A stretch of DNA of 64,000 nt from Acinetobacter sp. SAAs474 (GTDB taxonomy: Bacteria > Pseudomonadota > Gammaproteobacteria > Pseudomonadales > Moraxellaceae). Shown here one piece after another: positions 36,435 to 43,273 of the stretch. The notes under the pieces were generated by a model. It was not told where the DNA came from and made no database searches. It worked only from the letters and a program-made list of their open reading frames with translations. Where the stretch lies: assembly GCF_032823475.1 (NCBI RefSeq), contig NZ_CP127915.1, forward strand, positions 2,294,001-2,358,000, written 5' to 3'. Both the position numbers and the translations under genes were made by a program. Within the stretch, counting starts at the first letter, position 1; each line of letters begins with the position of its first letter.

Positions 36435-37179
36435 ATGAGGGATAAATTTTCAAACCATATCCTAGATAGTTAGAACCAGTGTTAGATCTACCACCTCTGC
36501 AATAAAATTTATTTTTTAATATTTCAAATGCCCTATTTTGTTGAGTTGGATTAATCACATATCTACCAATAGGTCTCGCAACAAGATCTGCAAATTGAAG
36601 ACCAGATGAGTTGGTTTTCTTAGATGCGAAAATTATCTCAAATGGAAATACTTTATTTAGATAATTTCCTGTCGGGTCGCAAATTCTCCTAAAACCTAAC
36701 TCTAGTTGTGAGTCTTCATTTTTACCACGAGATTCAACAATGATATGAGTTTGCTTCTCGTGCTGACTTTTTTCCTTTAAGAAGAAAAATAGTCGCTCCA
36801 AGCAAAACTTCATAGCAACCTCATATGGATTAGCATCTCTATTAATTAGCCTATCTTTTCTGATTACTGCACTAATTAATATGAAGTGATTACGCTCCAT
36901 AAGCTCATTTAAATCAGTCATTAATAGGTTCATGCGAGTCTTATCAAAGCCTGCAAAATGAGATGTTCTTTTTCTTATATCTCTTTCATGAAGAATAATA
37001 ATATCGTGACCAAAATGCTTGAACTTTAAATCTTCTACAAATTTAACAATGGTGTTTGTATAGTATTTTTTATGAAAAACACAGAAAGATAAAACAAAAA
37101 CAGGGAAGTCAGTATCATTGTTGAGCATATCAACACTGCCACTTTCATCCACATAAACAATATAATCACTATAATCCAT
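36433..37179 (-). CDS. DUF3800 domain protein
   Basis: 248 residues. The N terminus YIVYVDESGSVD is the DUF3800 signature (D-E-S-G), followed later by VESRGKNEDSQLE and the C-terminal SGLQFADLVARPIGR (Q-x-A-D), which together form an RNase H-like acidic active site. DUF3800 proteins occur in many prophages and defence islands; activity is unproven in most. It sits between the repressor gene and a small RNA, within the immunity region, so it is probably expressed in the lysogen. No copy of the ACGGCG word lies in it and it uses AGA-rich and AT-rich codons, both unlike the phage core genes. Confidence 0.75.
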   Translation of the reverse strand: MDYSDYIVYVDESGSVDMLNNDTDFPVFVLSFCVFHKKYYTNTIVKFVEDLKFKHFGHDIIILHERDIRKRTSHFAGFDKTRMNLLMTDLNELMERNHFILISAVIRKDRLINRDANPYEVAMKFCLERLFFFLKEKSQHEKQTHIIVESRGKNEDSQLELGFRRICDPTGNYLNKVFPFEIIFASKKTNSSGLQFADLVARPIGRYVINPTQQNRAFEILKNKFYCRGGRSNTGSNYLGYGLKIYPS

Positions 37180-37239
37180 AGACTTTCACTTGTTGAATTA
37201 ATATTTATACTCAAACCCCGTAAAGCAGGGCATCCCCAA

Positions 37240-37542
37240 TCAAGACTTAGAATACTTTTCTAAAAACTCATCTACCCATACTTGAGCCGTTTCAAGGTTG
37301 GTAATATCTGATAGCTTTAGATTAATGCCTTCTACTTCATTAACGCCCTCAATAATAGCTTCAAAGATATTCAATTCATTGATAGTCTCATTAGCCATTT
37401 CCGCAGCGTCATAGCTCTGTTTGGCTTTTTTGAGTGACGCTATTTGCTTGTCAATTCCTGCGCCGATTTTATCCAATGCCAATTTAAATTCTTGACGATT
37501 AATTGTTAGCGCCGTTTTAGATTTATTCAGTGTTGCGATCAT
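37240..37542 (-). CDS. small helical phage protein
   Basis: 100 residues, predicted mostly helical, with a coiled-coil-like stretch (KIGAGIDKQIASLKKAKQSY) and an acidic C-terminal half. It is unrecognised. It lies 30 bases downstream of the repressor gene in the same direction and so may be co-expressed in the lysogen. There is no signal peptide or membrane segment. A role linked to repressor function or superinfection immunity is possible but only a guess from position. Confidence 0.55.
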   Translation of the reverse strand: MIATLNKSKTALTINRQEFKLALDKIGAGIDKQIASLKKAKQSYDAAEMANETINELNIFEAIIEGVNEVEGINLKLSDITNLETAQVWVDEFLEKYSKS

Positions 37543-37572
37543 TTTGGGTTCCTTTTTATGGGGTTATGTTGA

Positions 37573-38232
37573 TTAAGATTTTCTTGTTTTCCTGCGCTTT
37601 GATTTGTAGATGTATCGAATACAATCCACAACTTCACCAACAAAATTACAATCCTCATCAAGCTCTATGATATTAGGTTTAAATTCTGGATTAAGTGCTT
37701 GTAAATACTTAGAACCATCGGTTTCTATTACTAATTTTTTAAAAGTGGCATCATCAAATTTTCTAACAACAATCATATCGCCAGACTGCATATCACTAAA
37801 CTGAACACATGGATCCACAAGGATGTAATCACCTTCCTGAAATGTAGGAAAGTTACTTAGCCCTTGAACTTTTAAATAAAAACAATCTTCACACTCTTCT
37901 GGTAATGGCAACCATTCTTCAACTTCTGACATATTTACAGACTGAACATTAGTGAATACGCCAGCCTGCACCCAAGATAATACTGGAGCCATCTTAGGGG
38001 TAACTACTTCAACATTTGATAAGACATCTTCGCCAATAACTCCTTTTTTGAGTTCTTCGGCTGTCACACCTAATGCAGCTGCAAGTTCCAAAATAGAGCC
38101 TGTAGTTTTAGCATTACCTGTCTCAAGATCAGAAATAACAGACTGTTTTACGCCTGACTTTAAAGCTAAATCCTTTTGAGTCATCTTTTTGGCTTTTCGA
38201 ATTTTTCTAAGATTTTCACCCAAAGTGGTCAT
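37573..38232 (-). CDS. phage repressor, HTH plus S24 (LexA/CI-like) domain
   Basis: 219 residues from ATG 38232, which has AAGGA seven bases upstream. An XRE helix-turn-helix fills residues 1-65 (LRKIRKAKKMTQKDLALKSGVKQ; VISDLETG), and the S24 peptidase domain follows at about 115-205 with the serine in VQGLSNFPTFQEGDYILVD and the lysine in DATFKKLVIE. This is a CI-type repressor that would hold the prophage silent and could cleave itself in the SOS response. The usual serine motif is G-x-S-M; here it is G-L-S-N, so cleavage competence is not certain. It is divergent from the Cro-like gene. Confidence 0.88.
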   Translation of the reverse strand: MTTLGENLRKIRKAKKMTQKDLALKSGVKQSVISDLETGNAKTTGSILELAAALGVTAEELKKGVIGEDVLSNVEVVTPKMAPVLSWVQAGVFTNVQSVNMSEVEEWLPLPEECEDCFYLKVQGLSNFPTFQEGDYILVDPCVQFSDMQSGDMIVVRKFDDATFKKLVIETDGSKYLQALNPEFKPNIIELDEDCNFVGEVVDCIRYIYKSKRRKTRKS

Positions 38233-38252
38233 AGTTAAGTCCTTAAATAAAC

Positions 38253-38307
38253 TATCGGAATTGTGATACATATTTCAATCGGTTTGGCTATTGCATAAAT
38301 ATCGGAA
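38253..38307. promoter_or_regulatory. operator-like boxes between repressor and Cro-like genes
   Basis: TATCGGAA occurs at 38253-38260 and 38300-38307, and ATCGGTTT at 38278-38285, within the 110-base divergent spacer. The same words appear, inverted, at 35550 and 35594. This arrangement suggests repressor/Cro binding sites on both sides of the immunity region. Confidence 0.6.
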
Positions 38308-38342
38308 AACCTATATATTCATTAAAAATATAGGAGACTCTT

Positions 38343-38543
38343 ATGAATAGATGGCAAAAAATGATAGTGGAGCTAAAAGATCATGGTTTCACACAAAAAC
38401 AAATCGCCGAAAAAATTGGTTGCTCTCAGAACTATGTAAGCAATCTTGAAAATGGCCTATGTGGTAAGCGTCTTGGTTACGACAAAGGGAGGAATCTTGA
38501 GAACCTTTGGGTTGAACACACTCAACACGAATATGTTGCATAA
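38343..38543 (+). CDS. Cro-like HTH protein
   Basis: 66 residues with one XRE-type helix-turn-helix (LKDHGFTQKQIAEKIGCSQ, then NYVSNLENG) covering most of the protein, preceded by TAGGAG ribosome site. It starts the rightward early transcript opposite to the CI-like repressor gene, the position of Cro. It should bind the same operators and help commit to lytic growth. It is 10 bases before the next small gene. Confidence 0.75.
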   Translation: MNRWQKMIVELKDHGFTQKQIAEKIGCSQNYVSNLENGLCGKRLGYDKGRNLENLWVEHTQHEYVA

Positions 38544-38553
38544 AGGAAAAATT

Positions 38554-38826
38554 ATGAGTCTTGAAAAAGAAGATCTTCGTACAAAGCACGATCCTGAAAT
38601 CATGGATAAGCTCCGTGATATTTCTGCTTATTACGGTATGGAGATGAGTAGACAAGCTGCAATCCTTTTTGAAAAAGCCATTGTTGGTGAGTGGCATATC
38701 GTTAATTTAGGGCTTGAACGCATCAAAAGAAATGAGCGGATGAGGGGAATTGTGGTCGGTGATGGGAGTGATGGGGATAGTCGGGTCAAGTTCCCGCTAC
38801 AAGTTGTAGACAATAAAAAAGCCTGA
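38554..38826 (+). CDS. small phage regulator-like protein
   Basis: 90 residues from ATG 38554 (AAAGGAA upstream). The N-terminal half (DLRTKHDPEIMDKLRDISAY, then YGMEMSRQAAILFEKAI) has the look of a ribbon-helix-helix or Arc-like DNA-binding unit; the C terminus is glycine- and aspartate-rich. A CII-like role is possible by position, directly after the Cro-like gene, but nothing in the sequence proves it. A terminator with an 11-base-pair stem follows at once. Confidence 0.55.
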   Translation: MSLEKEDLRTKHDPEIMDKLRDISAYYGMEMSRQAAILFEKAIVGEWHIVNLGLERIKRNERMRGIVVGDGSDGDSRVKFPLQVVDNKKA

Positions 38827-38845
38827 TGTAGAAGATCAGGCTTTT
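38817..38845 (+). terminator. hairpin terminator after the Cro-like operon
   Basis: AAAAGCCTGAT (38817-38827) pairs perfectly with ATCAGGCTTTT (38835-38845). It may allow regulated read-through into the replication genes. Confidence 0.85.
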
Positions 38846-38875
38846 AGGTCATTCATTTAATTAATTAGGAAAAAA

Positions 38876-39037
38876 ATGAACAATCAAATATTAACAGAGA
38901 TAGAAATTAATCGAAAGATCTATTTCTTTCAAAAAGCTATCGAACAGCATTTTGAAAACAATACGGCGCAAAACTCTCAAGCTGTAGAGAAAGCAAAACG
39001 CGAATTGATTGAATTCGCAATGAAGGTGAGACTATGA
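38876..39037 (+). CDS. small phage protein upstream of the replication gene
   Basis: 53 residues (MNNQILTEIEIN...), helical and charged. A TTAGGA sequence lies seven bases before the ATG and the stop overlaps the start of the next gene (ATGA at 39034-39037), so it is likely translated and coupled to the replication gene. Not recognised. Confidence 0.6.
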   Translation: MNNQILTEIEINRKIYFFQKAIEQHFENNTAQNSQAVEKAKRELIEFAMKVRL

Positions 39038-39996
39038 GTCTTGATGCTACAAACTGGGCTTGGCGTGTCGAGCTTAAGGAAAAACAAGGTGGAGCAAGAA
39101 AGGCGCTTAAGCGTCTTATCTTGCTTTCACTAGCAGATCGCGCTGGTGAAGACCATTGCTGTTATCCAAGCATGCAACGCTTGGAAAAAGACACAGGACT
39201 TGAGCGTAAAACAGTTTTAAAAATTATTTCTGAGCTATTGGACGATGATTTAATTGCTGATACTGGTGAGCGAAAAGGCGTAACCAAGCGTGTAAAAGTT
39301 TATAAATTGAAGGGTGTAAATGGCCGAGAAACAATGCCAGAAACGGCACAATTACAGGATAAAAATTTATCTGAAATAGTACCAACATTGGAACAGTTCC
39401 AAAAACGGAATGGTTCCGTTAACGGCATGTTGAATAGTGCCAACAACGGTACTTTGAATAGTGCCGTTATTGGCACACAGAATCTCCCAATAGAATCTAC
39501 CAATGAATCTAAAAATAAAAAAACTTGGCTTTGCTTAAAAAAACTTCGTGAAGAAATATTTTTTGCAGATGCGAGCATCAATTTTGAAATCATCGTGAAT
39601 TCAAATTGGCTTGAACGCGAAAGACGTGCATTTGAAATTTACAATGCTGAAAAACCAATGAGTGATGAATTGATGATTTATCACTTCACCGACTGGTTAC
39701 TCAACGCATATGCGAAATACGAAAAACAAGCCAGTGCAAAATTAAATACTGGCCACAATCAAAATTCTGGTGATCAAGTTAAACCAACTCAACTCTCTGA
39801 AAAACAAATCTACGCATTTGCTCAAAAACTTTCACATCATCCTGAATTCTCAGGCAAGTACAGCGAACCAGGTGATTCTTACGAAAAACTGGCAGCAAAA
39901 ATTGCATTGAAACTTTCAGATCCAGTACAGGCTAAAAAATGGGAATCGTATTTGAAGGAAGTGGGTTTTAACGGCGTACTGGAGGATGTTGCATGA
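39034..39996 (+). CDS. phage replication protein with helix-turn-helix domain
   Basis: 320 residues. The N-terminal winged helix (about 10-90: LKEKQGGARKALKRLILLSL, HCCYPSMQRLEKDTGLERKT, LDDDLIADTGERKGVTKR) is the HTH_36 type found in O-like replication initiators. A Q/N/T-rich linker (about 100-165) contains repeated NSANNGTLNSA-like words, followed by a helical C-terminal domain that may load a helicase. It is coupled to the preceding small gene and to the following one by 4-base overlaps. It is the best candidate for the phage origin-binding protein; the origin may lie in the repeated linker DNA, as in lambda O, but this is an inference. Confidence 0.75.
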   Translation: MSLDATNWAWRVELKEKQGGARKALKRLILLSLADRAGEDHCCYPSMQRLEKDTGLERKTVLKIISELLDDDLIADTGERKGVTKRVKVYKLKGVNGRETMPETAQLQDKNLSEIVPTLEQFQKRNGSVNGMLNSANNGTLNSAVIGTQNLPIESTNESKNKKTWLCLKKLREEIFFADASINFEIIVNSNWLERERRAFEIYNAEKPMSDELMIYHFTDWLLNAYAKYEKQASAKLNTGHNQNSGDQVKPTQLSEKQIYAFAQKLSHHPEFSGKYSEPGDSYEKLAAKIALKLSDPVQAKKWESYLKEVGFNGVLEDVA

Positions 39997-40187
39997 AAAA
40001 CAAATTAACTCTGACCACTCAACCGAATTGTGTTGTTCACAAGTTTCAGCGTCTAGGCTTCATGTGTTCAGAAACTAACGCTGTGTATGTTCTTGATCAA
40101 CTTGGGTACCAGTTGTACATGCCGTTGGATGAAGCTGTGCAGTACGGCGAGGTGGTGTCTATTTGTGATTTGGGAGAAGTGGCATGA
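39993..40187 (+). CDS. small phage protein of unknown function
   Basis: 64 residues (MKNKLTLTTQPNCVVHKFQR). The sequence alternates short beta-like and hydrophobic stretches and has two cysteines; no family recognised. It overlaps its neighbours on both sides by 4 bases (ATGA), the usual sign of a packed, co-translated phage operon. Confidence 0.6.
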   Translation: MKNKLTLTTQPNCVVHKFQRLGFMCSETNAVYVLDQLGYQLYMPLDEAVQYGEVVSICDLGEVA

Positions 40188-40462
40188 ACACCAAAACAAA
40201 ACAGCCAAGTACATGTAAGCACTTTAAGAAATTTACATTTGATGATCAGTTGAATATTTTACTTTTTGCTTGCTATGCAACAGAACCGTTTTCTATTCAG
40301 GATATTCAAGATGCTGTGATCGATGCACATAAAGCAACGATTCATAGTCAATTGCAGAATTTTGTTGAGCAACGTTACTTGGAAAAAATTGCTGATAACA
40401 AGTATCGGGCAACGTTGTATGCAAAAGACATTATGAACGTCAAAGGAGTGCTGATCGCATGA
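40184..40462 (+). CDS. small winged-helix-like phage protein
   Basis: 92 residues. The middle part (QLNILLFACYATEPFSIQDI, VIDAHKATIHSQLQNFVEQRYL) has the pattern of a winged helix: helix, turn, recognition helix, then a wing ending in NKYRATLYAKD. It probably binds DNA or is a transcription regulator. It is coupled to both neighbours through ATGA overlaps. No specific family could be named. Confidence 0.6.
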   Translation: MNTKTKQPSTCKHFKKFTFDDQLNILLFACYATEPFSIQDIQDAVIDAHKATIHSQLQNFVEQRYLEKIADNKYRATLYAKDIMNVKGVLIA

Positions 40463-40533
40463 CAAATCACGACCAAATTTCTTTAGAAGAAGAATTGTTA
40501 TTAGAACAGGGGTGGGAAGCGAATGAAAATTGA
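40459..40533 (+). CDS. 24-residue peptide gene (possible)
   Basis: A frame MTNHDQISLEEELLLEQGWEAN... of 24 codons starts in an ATGA overlap with the gene before it and ends inside the start of the next gene (GAAAATTGA). The acidic leucine-rich sequence looks like a real small phage protein and the double overlap argues for translation. Too short for sequence comparison by eye. Confidence 0.45.
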   Translation: MTNHDQISLEEELLLEQGWEANEN

Positions 40534-40774
40534 TTTAACAATTGAGCAAATGCGCCAGATTTTAGATGGCGCACCTGAAAGAGCTACCCATTGTTTTTAT
40601 TATGGGAAAAGCTTTGATTATCGCATCGATTACTACAAGTATTTCTATAACTACTTGCAAATGTGGTTAAGCGATCATGGTTGGTTTCCAGTTCATGAAG
40701 ACATGATTGAGGGCACTATAAATTTAAATGATATTCGTAGTGCATTAGCAAATGACAACTTACTCACTTGCTGA
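40523..40774 (+). CDS. phage protein of unknown function
   Basis: 83 residues, rich in aromatic residues (HCFYYGKSFDYRIDYYKYFY, NYLQMWLSDHGWFPVHEDM). No family recognised; the strong Y/W/F content suggests a small compact domain. A GGGGTGG sequence upstream can serve as ribosome site. It overlaps the nuclease-like gene by 23 bases, so both are probably translated together. Confidence 0.55.
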   Translation: MKIDLTIEQMRQILDGAPERATHCFYYGKSFDYRIDYYKYFYNYLQMWLSDHGWFPVHEDMIEGTINLNDIRSALANDNLLTC

Positions 40775-41153
40775 ATACAAAAAACTAGTTAAAACCACAC
40801 GGCGATCCAAGCGCCGTGTTTCTGCTCCTGGTCATAAAGCGGTTAATGAGTTTGAAGAGAAGTTGGCCAGAGAGCTAAAAGCATTAAATATCGAATTTGA
40901 GCGTGAATTTAAATTTCATCAAGCAAGAAAATGGAGAGCTGATTTCTACCTAGTAGGAAAAATGATTTTAATTGAAGTAGAAGGTGGTATTTGGTCAGGT
41001 GGTCGGCATACCAGAGGTAATGGCTATTTAGGTGATATGGAAAAGTATAACGCAGCTCAAGAGTTGGGTTATTCAGTAATACGGTTTAGTACTGCACAAG
41101 TTAAGTCAGGTATGGCGATTGGTCAGATTGAGAAGATGGTGAATGATGCGTAA
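40752..41153 (+). CDS. PD-(D/E)XK endonuclease-like protein, first copy
   Basis: 133 residues. The core RKWRADFYLVGKMILIEVEGGIW (about residues 56-78) has the D...(x15-20)...E-x-E arrangement of very-short-patch-repair/DUF559-like nucleases, preceded by the helix EFEEKLARELKALNIEFEREF and followed by GDMEKYNAAQELGYSVIRFS, the strand-and-helix after the active site. It may resolve recombination or replication intermediates, or protect phage DNA ends. A second, diverged copy is at 42836-43273. It is coupled to its neighbours by overlaps. Confidence 0.7.
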   Translation: MTTYSLAEYKKLVKTTRRSKRRVSAPGHKAVNEFEEKLARELKALNIEFEREFKFHQARKWRADFYLVGKMILIEVEGGIWSGGRHTRGNGYLGDMEKYNAAQELGYSVIRFSTAQVKSGMAIGQIEKMVNDA

Positions 41154-41307
41154 GAAAAAACATAAATCATGGTTGTATGTCTTGATATTTATAATATTTC
41201 TTGTTGTAGCTTTGACATTAAAAACAATCAACACAATACAGGTCTGTAAAACACAAGATGTCTTCTGGGTAAGTGGTACGCAATACACGTGTGAATGGTT
41301 TAAGTGA
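41146..41307 (+). CDS. small single-span membrane protein
   Basis: 53 residues: a basic start (MRKKKHKSW), one transmembrane helix (about 10-26, LYVLIFIIFLVVALTLK) and a short tail with two cysteines (IQVCKTQD, YTCEWF). The start overlaps the nuclease-like gene and the following gene begins 10 bases after its stop. It could be a host-membrane modifying or superinfection-exclusion protein; only topology can be said. Confidence 0.6.
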   Translation: MRKKKHKSWLYVLIFIIFLVVALTLKTINTIQVCKTQDVFWVSGTQYTCEWFK

Positions 41308-41317
41308 GGGGAATAGA

Positions 41318-41794
41318 ATGAATGCAGCAGTGACGATTATGCAAGCAGTAGATTGGTCTCGTTTTAGTACTGAGGATTGGTTTAGACAGTTTGGTGCATG
41401 GATGAATGGTGATACAGAAACAAAAAAAATGATTTATAAAACTATTCCAACTCGGAAGCTATCACAAAAAGAGCGTGAGGATCTTATTGCTCAGTATATG
41501 AGTGATGATAGTTTTAAGGAACCAAAATTACGCCGTGGCGTTGTTTGTCAAATATCTGATAATGAGGCAAGGGCATTTCAGCGTATTATTTTGGATATTC
41601 GTCAAATTGACAGTGAACCATTGCAGGACTGGATGGATGCTATATGGCAAGTATGTGTTGAAAATAGAAAATTGCGTGAAGTTGCAGAAATATATGAAAC
41701 ATCAACTATTCAAATTAGGCAGGATATGAAATGTGCTTTAGCTTTTTTAGCTGGCAGATATCCCAATTTAAAATCAGAACTTCTTCAAAAGTAG
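41318..41794 (+). CDS. putative late-gene antiterminator or sigma-like regulator
   Basis: 158 residues from ATG 41318, preceded by GAGGGG. The first half (MNAAVTIMQAVDWSRFSTED) and the C-terminal segment LREVAEIYETSTIQIRQDMKCALAFLAGRY resemble Q-type antiterminators and the region-4-like helix-turn-helix they often carry. It is the last gene before a terminator and about 2 kb before the terminase genes, the usual place of the late regulator. The family match is weak, so this is a position-supported guess. Confidence 0.5.
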   Translation: MNAAVTIMQAVDWSRFSTEDWFRQFGAWMNGDTETKKMIYKTIPTRKLSQKEREDLIAQYMSDDSFKEPKLRRGVVCQISDNEARAFQRIILDIRQIDSEPLQDWMDAIWQVCVENRKLREVAEIYETSTIQIRQDMKCALAFLAGRYPNLKSELLQK

Positions 41795-41871
41795 TTGCTT
41801 GTGTACACAGGTTATGGCATATTTGTGTTATAAGTGGTCGAAGTGTTATTAAAGCACTTTGATTAATTAAG

Positions 41872-41898
41872 AAGCTCGCCAAATGGTGGGCTTTTTTA
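41872..41898 (+). terminator. hairpin terminator after the early rightward operon
   Basis: AAGCTCGCC and GGTGGGCTT pair with two G-U pairs and are followed by TTTTT. It stops early transcription unless a late antiterminator acts. Confidence 0.7.
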
Positions 41899-41975
41899 TT
41901 TCATATAGGATATAAATTGAAATTTTATTATTGGTGGATTACTGTTTAATCTGGTTATTTAATTAGGATTAATAG

Positions 41976-42212
41976 ATGGCATTTCAAACTCAAGTTCATA
42001 TAAATATGCGATCAGGTAAGCAGAATATGCATATGGCAGGTTATTTTGCAGACAATGTTGCGCACAATGCTTATATCGAATCAAGCAGAATTACTAATGG
42101 AGATGGTGCAATAGATAAGGATGAGGTTATACGGATTCTTTTAGCTAAACATCCTGTTGGAACTGAAATACTTTTACTTTCTATTTCTAATCTTGGATTG
42201 CAAGAAAGCTAA
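41976..42212 (+). CDS. phage protein of unknown function
   Basis: 78 residues (MAFQTQVHINMRSGKQNMHM). The segment ITNGDGAIDKDEVIRIL resembles a calcium-binding EF-hand or dockerin loop, but the first position is not acidic, so calcium binding is doubtful. It has a clear AGGA ribosome site and is bounded by terminators on both sides, which suggests it is expressed on its own. No family recognised. Confidence 0.5.
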   Translation: MAFQTQVHINMRSGKQNMHMAGYFADNVAHNAYIESSRITNGDGAIDKDEVIRILLAKHPVGTEILLLSISNLGLQES

Positions 42213-42229
42213 TTCATTAATATTAAAAC

Positions 42230-42256
42230 AAAATCCCTTTTGAGGGGTTTTATTTT
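42230..42256 (+). terminator. hairpin terminator
   Basis: AAAATCCC and GGGGTTTT pair around TTTTGA and are followed by ATTTTTT. It sits directly in front of the lipoprotein gene. Confidence 0.75.
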
Positions 42257-42264
42257 TTAGAGAA

Positions 42265-42660
42265 ATTAAAACAATTAAAAAATGTCTTTTAGCTGCTGGT
42301 TTAATGTGTGTAGTAGCAATGGTTGGTTGCGCTCGTGATGCGCAGGTAGCATCTAAGAATCTGTCTTACGCAGCAGATAATTTTGAACTAGATCGTCGAG
42401 TTGTTTTTTATAATGGAATTACTGGCGATTATATTTTAACTATTGAGGGTAAGTGCTCATTTGAACCAGTTGGTGAGCGTAAAGTTGATGTGACTTGTAA
42501 AACTGGCCCATCTGAATTTAAAAAGCATTCACTGGGTATTTCAGATAATGTTACTTATTTCTCAGAGCAGTTATCTGCTAAGGGTGTGAGTACGTATCAC
42601 TATAAAGTTGCATTTAAACCACAAGCAATTATCCCTGATGTTGATTTAAAAATTAATTAA
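42265..42660 (+). CDS. phage lipoprotein with non-standard start
   Basis: The frame ends at 42660 and has an in-frame ATG at 42304, but the residues upstream (from 42265: KTIKKCLLAAG, then LMCVVAMVGC) form a complete lipoprotein signal: basic n-region, hydrophobic core and lipobox VGC. The only in-frame candidate that preserves the n-region is ATT at 42265. Two readings are possible: start at ATT, or a canonical ATG lost by mutation so the gene is weakly expressed from ATG 42304. The mature part (about 110 residues) is soluble with VTCKTGPSEF; not recognised. Surface lipoproteins in prophages often exclude other phages, but this is only an analogy. Confidence 0.5.
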   Translation: MKTIKKCLLAAGLMCVVAMVGCARDAQVASKNLSYAADNFELDRRVVFYNGITGDYILTIEGKCSFEPVGERKVDVTCKTGPSEFKKHSLGISDNVTYFSEQLSAKGVSTYHYKVAFKPQAIIPDVDLKIN

Positions 42661-42669
42661 AGGTGCACC

Positions 42670-42846
42670 ATGGTCGATCGTGTAGAAATAAACAAAAATA
42701 TTAAAACACTGTCAGATGAGATTGAAAAATGGCAGAACTTGTCACGTGGTTTAATGACACGTGACGAAATGATTGTGATTGATGGAAAAATCACGGCGTT
42801 TAAGAATCGGATTAAGAATTTGCGCGTAATGCTCAATGGAAATTAA
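42670..42846 (+). CDS. small helical phage protein
   Basis: 58 residues (MVDRVEINKNIKTLSDEIEK), charged and helical (two helices with K/E repeats), no cysteines or membrane span. The AGGTGCACC sequence before the ATG is a plausible ribosome site. Its end overlaps the start of the following nuclease-like gene by 11 bases, so translation is coupled. Function unknown. Confidence 0.55.
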   Translation: MVDRVEINKNIKTLSDEIEKWQNLSRGLMTRDEMIVIDGKITAFKNRIKNLRVMLNGN

Positions 42847-43273
42847 TCAATACAAACAACTCACCAAAAAATCAGAAATCAAAAGAAAACCCAGAACCAA
42901 ACCACTACCTAAAGCCACTCAGAAATATTTAGAAGCTGAAGAAACTTTATTTCAAGAACTAGAAGAAAACCTTATTGGTTATCGCCGTAAATTTCAATTT
43001 GAATCAACCAGAAATTGGCGATTTGATTTTTATATTGTGAAGCTAAATCTTCTTATTGAAATCGTTGGCAGTCCTTGGGCTGTTGGTCGTGGTGGTAAGA
43101 AAATAGCAAACTCTTTCAATAAATATGATTTAGCTGAAGACATGGGTTATAGGATTGAGCGTTTTGATCCACATGCTATTGAGTCAGGACAAGTGATTCG
43201 TTGGATTACGGCGCAATTAGAGAGATTAGACGATGGAACAGATCAGACCATTCCCACCGACGGATCTAATTGA
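42836..43273 (+). CDS. PD-(D/E)XK nuclease-like protein, second copy with altered active site
   Basis: 145 residues. It parallels the first copy (40752-41153): TRNWRFDFYIVKLNLLIEIVG corresponds to RKWRADFYLVGKMILIEVEG, and AEDMGYRIERFDPHAIESG to AQELGYSVIRFSTAQVKSG. The catalytic D of RFDFY and the first E of IEIVG are kept, but the second acidic residue (E in EVE) is V here, so nuclease activity may be lost. It could bind the same DNA structures as an inactive partner or be decaying. The start overlaps the small helical gene before it and its 3' end overlaps the metallopeptidase gene by 41 bases. Confidence 0.6.
   Translation: MEINQYKQLTKKSEIKRKPRTKPLPKATQKYLEAEETLFQELEENLIGYRRKFQFESTRNWRFDFYIVKLNLLIEIVGSPWAVGRGGKKIANSFNKYDLAEDMGYRIERFDPHAIESGQVIRWITAQLERLDDGTDQTIPTDGSN

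Noticed and set aside
36372..36473. 33-codon frame (MDWAFPVGKELW) as a toxin-like peptide gene
   Set aside because: It runs through the strong terminator hairpin and lacks a ribosome site; the small RNA reading fits better, though it is not excluded.
41976..42212. Possible calcium-binding EF-hand in a small phage protein
   Set aside because: The first loop position is not acidic and there is only one motif, so the evidence is too weak.
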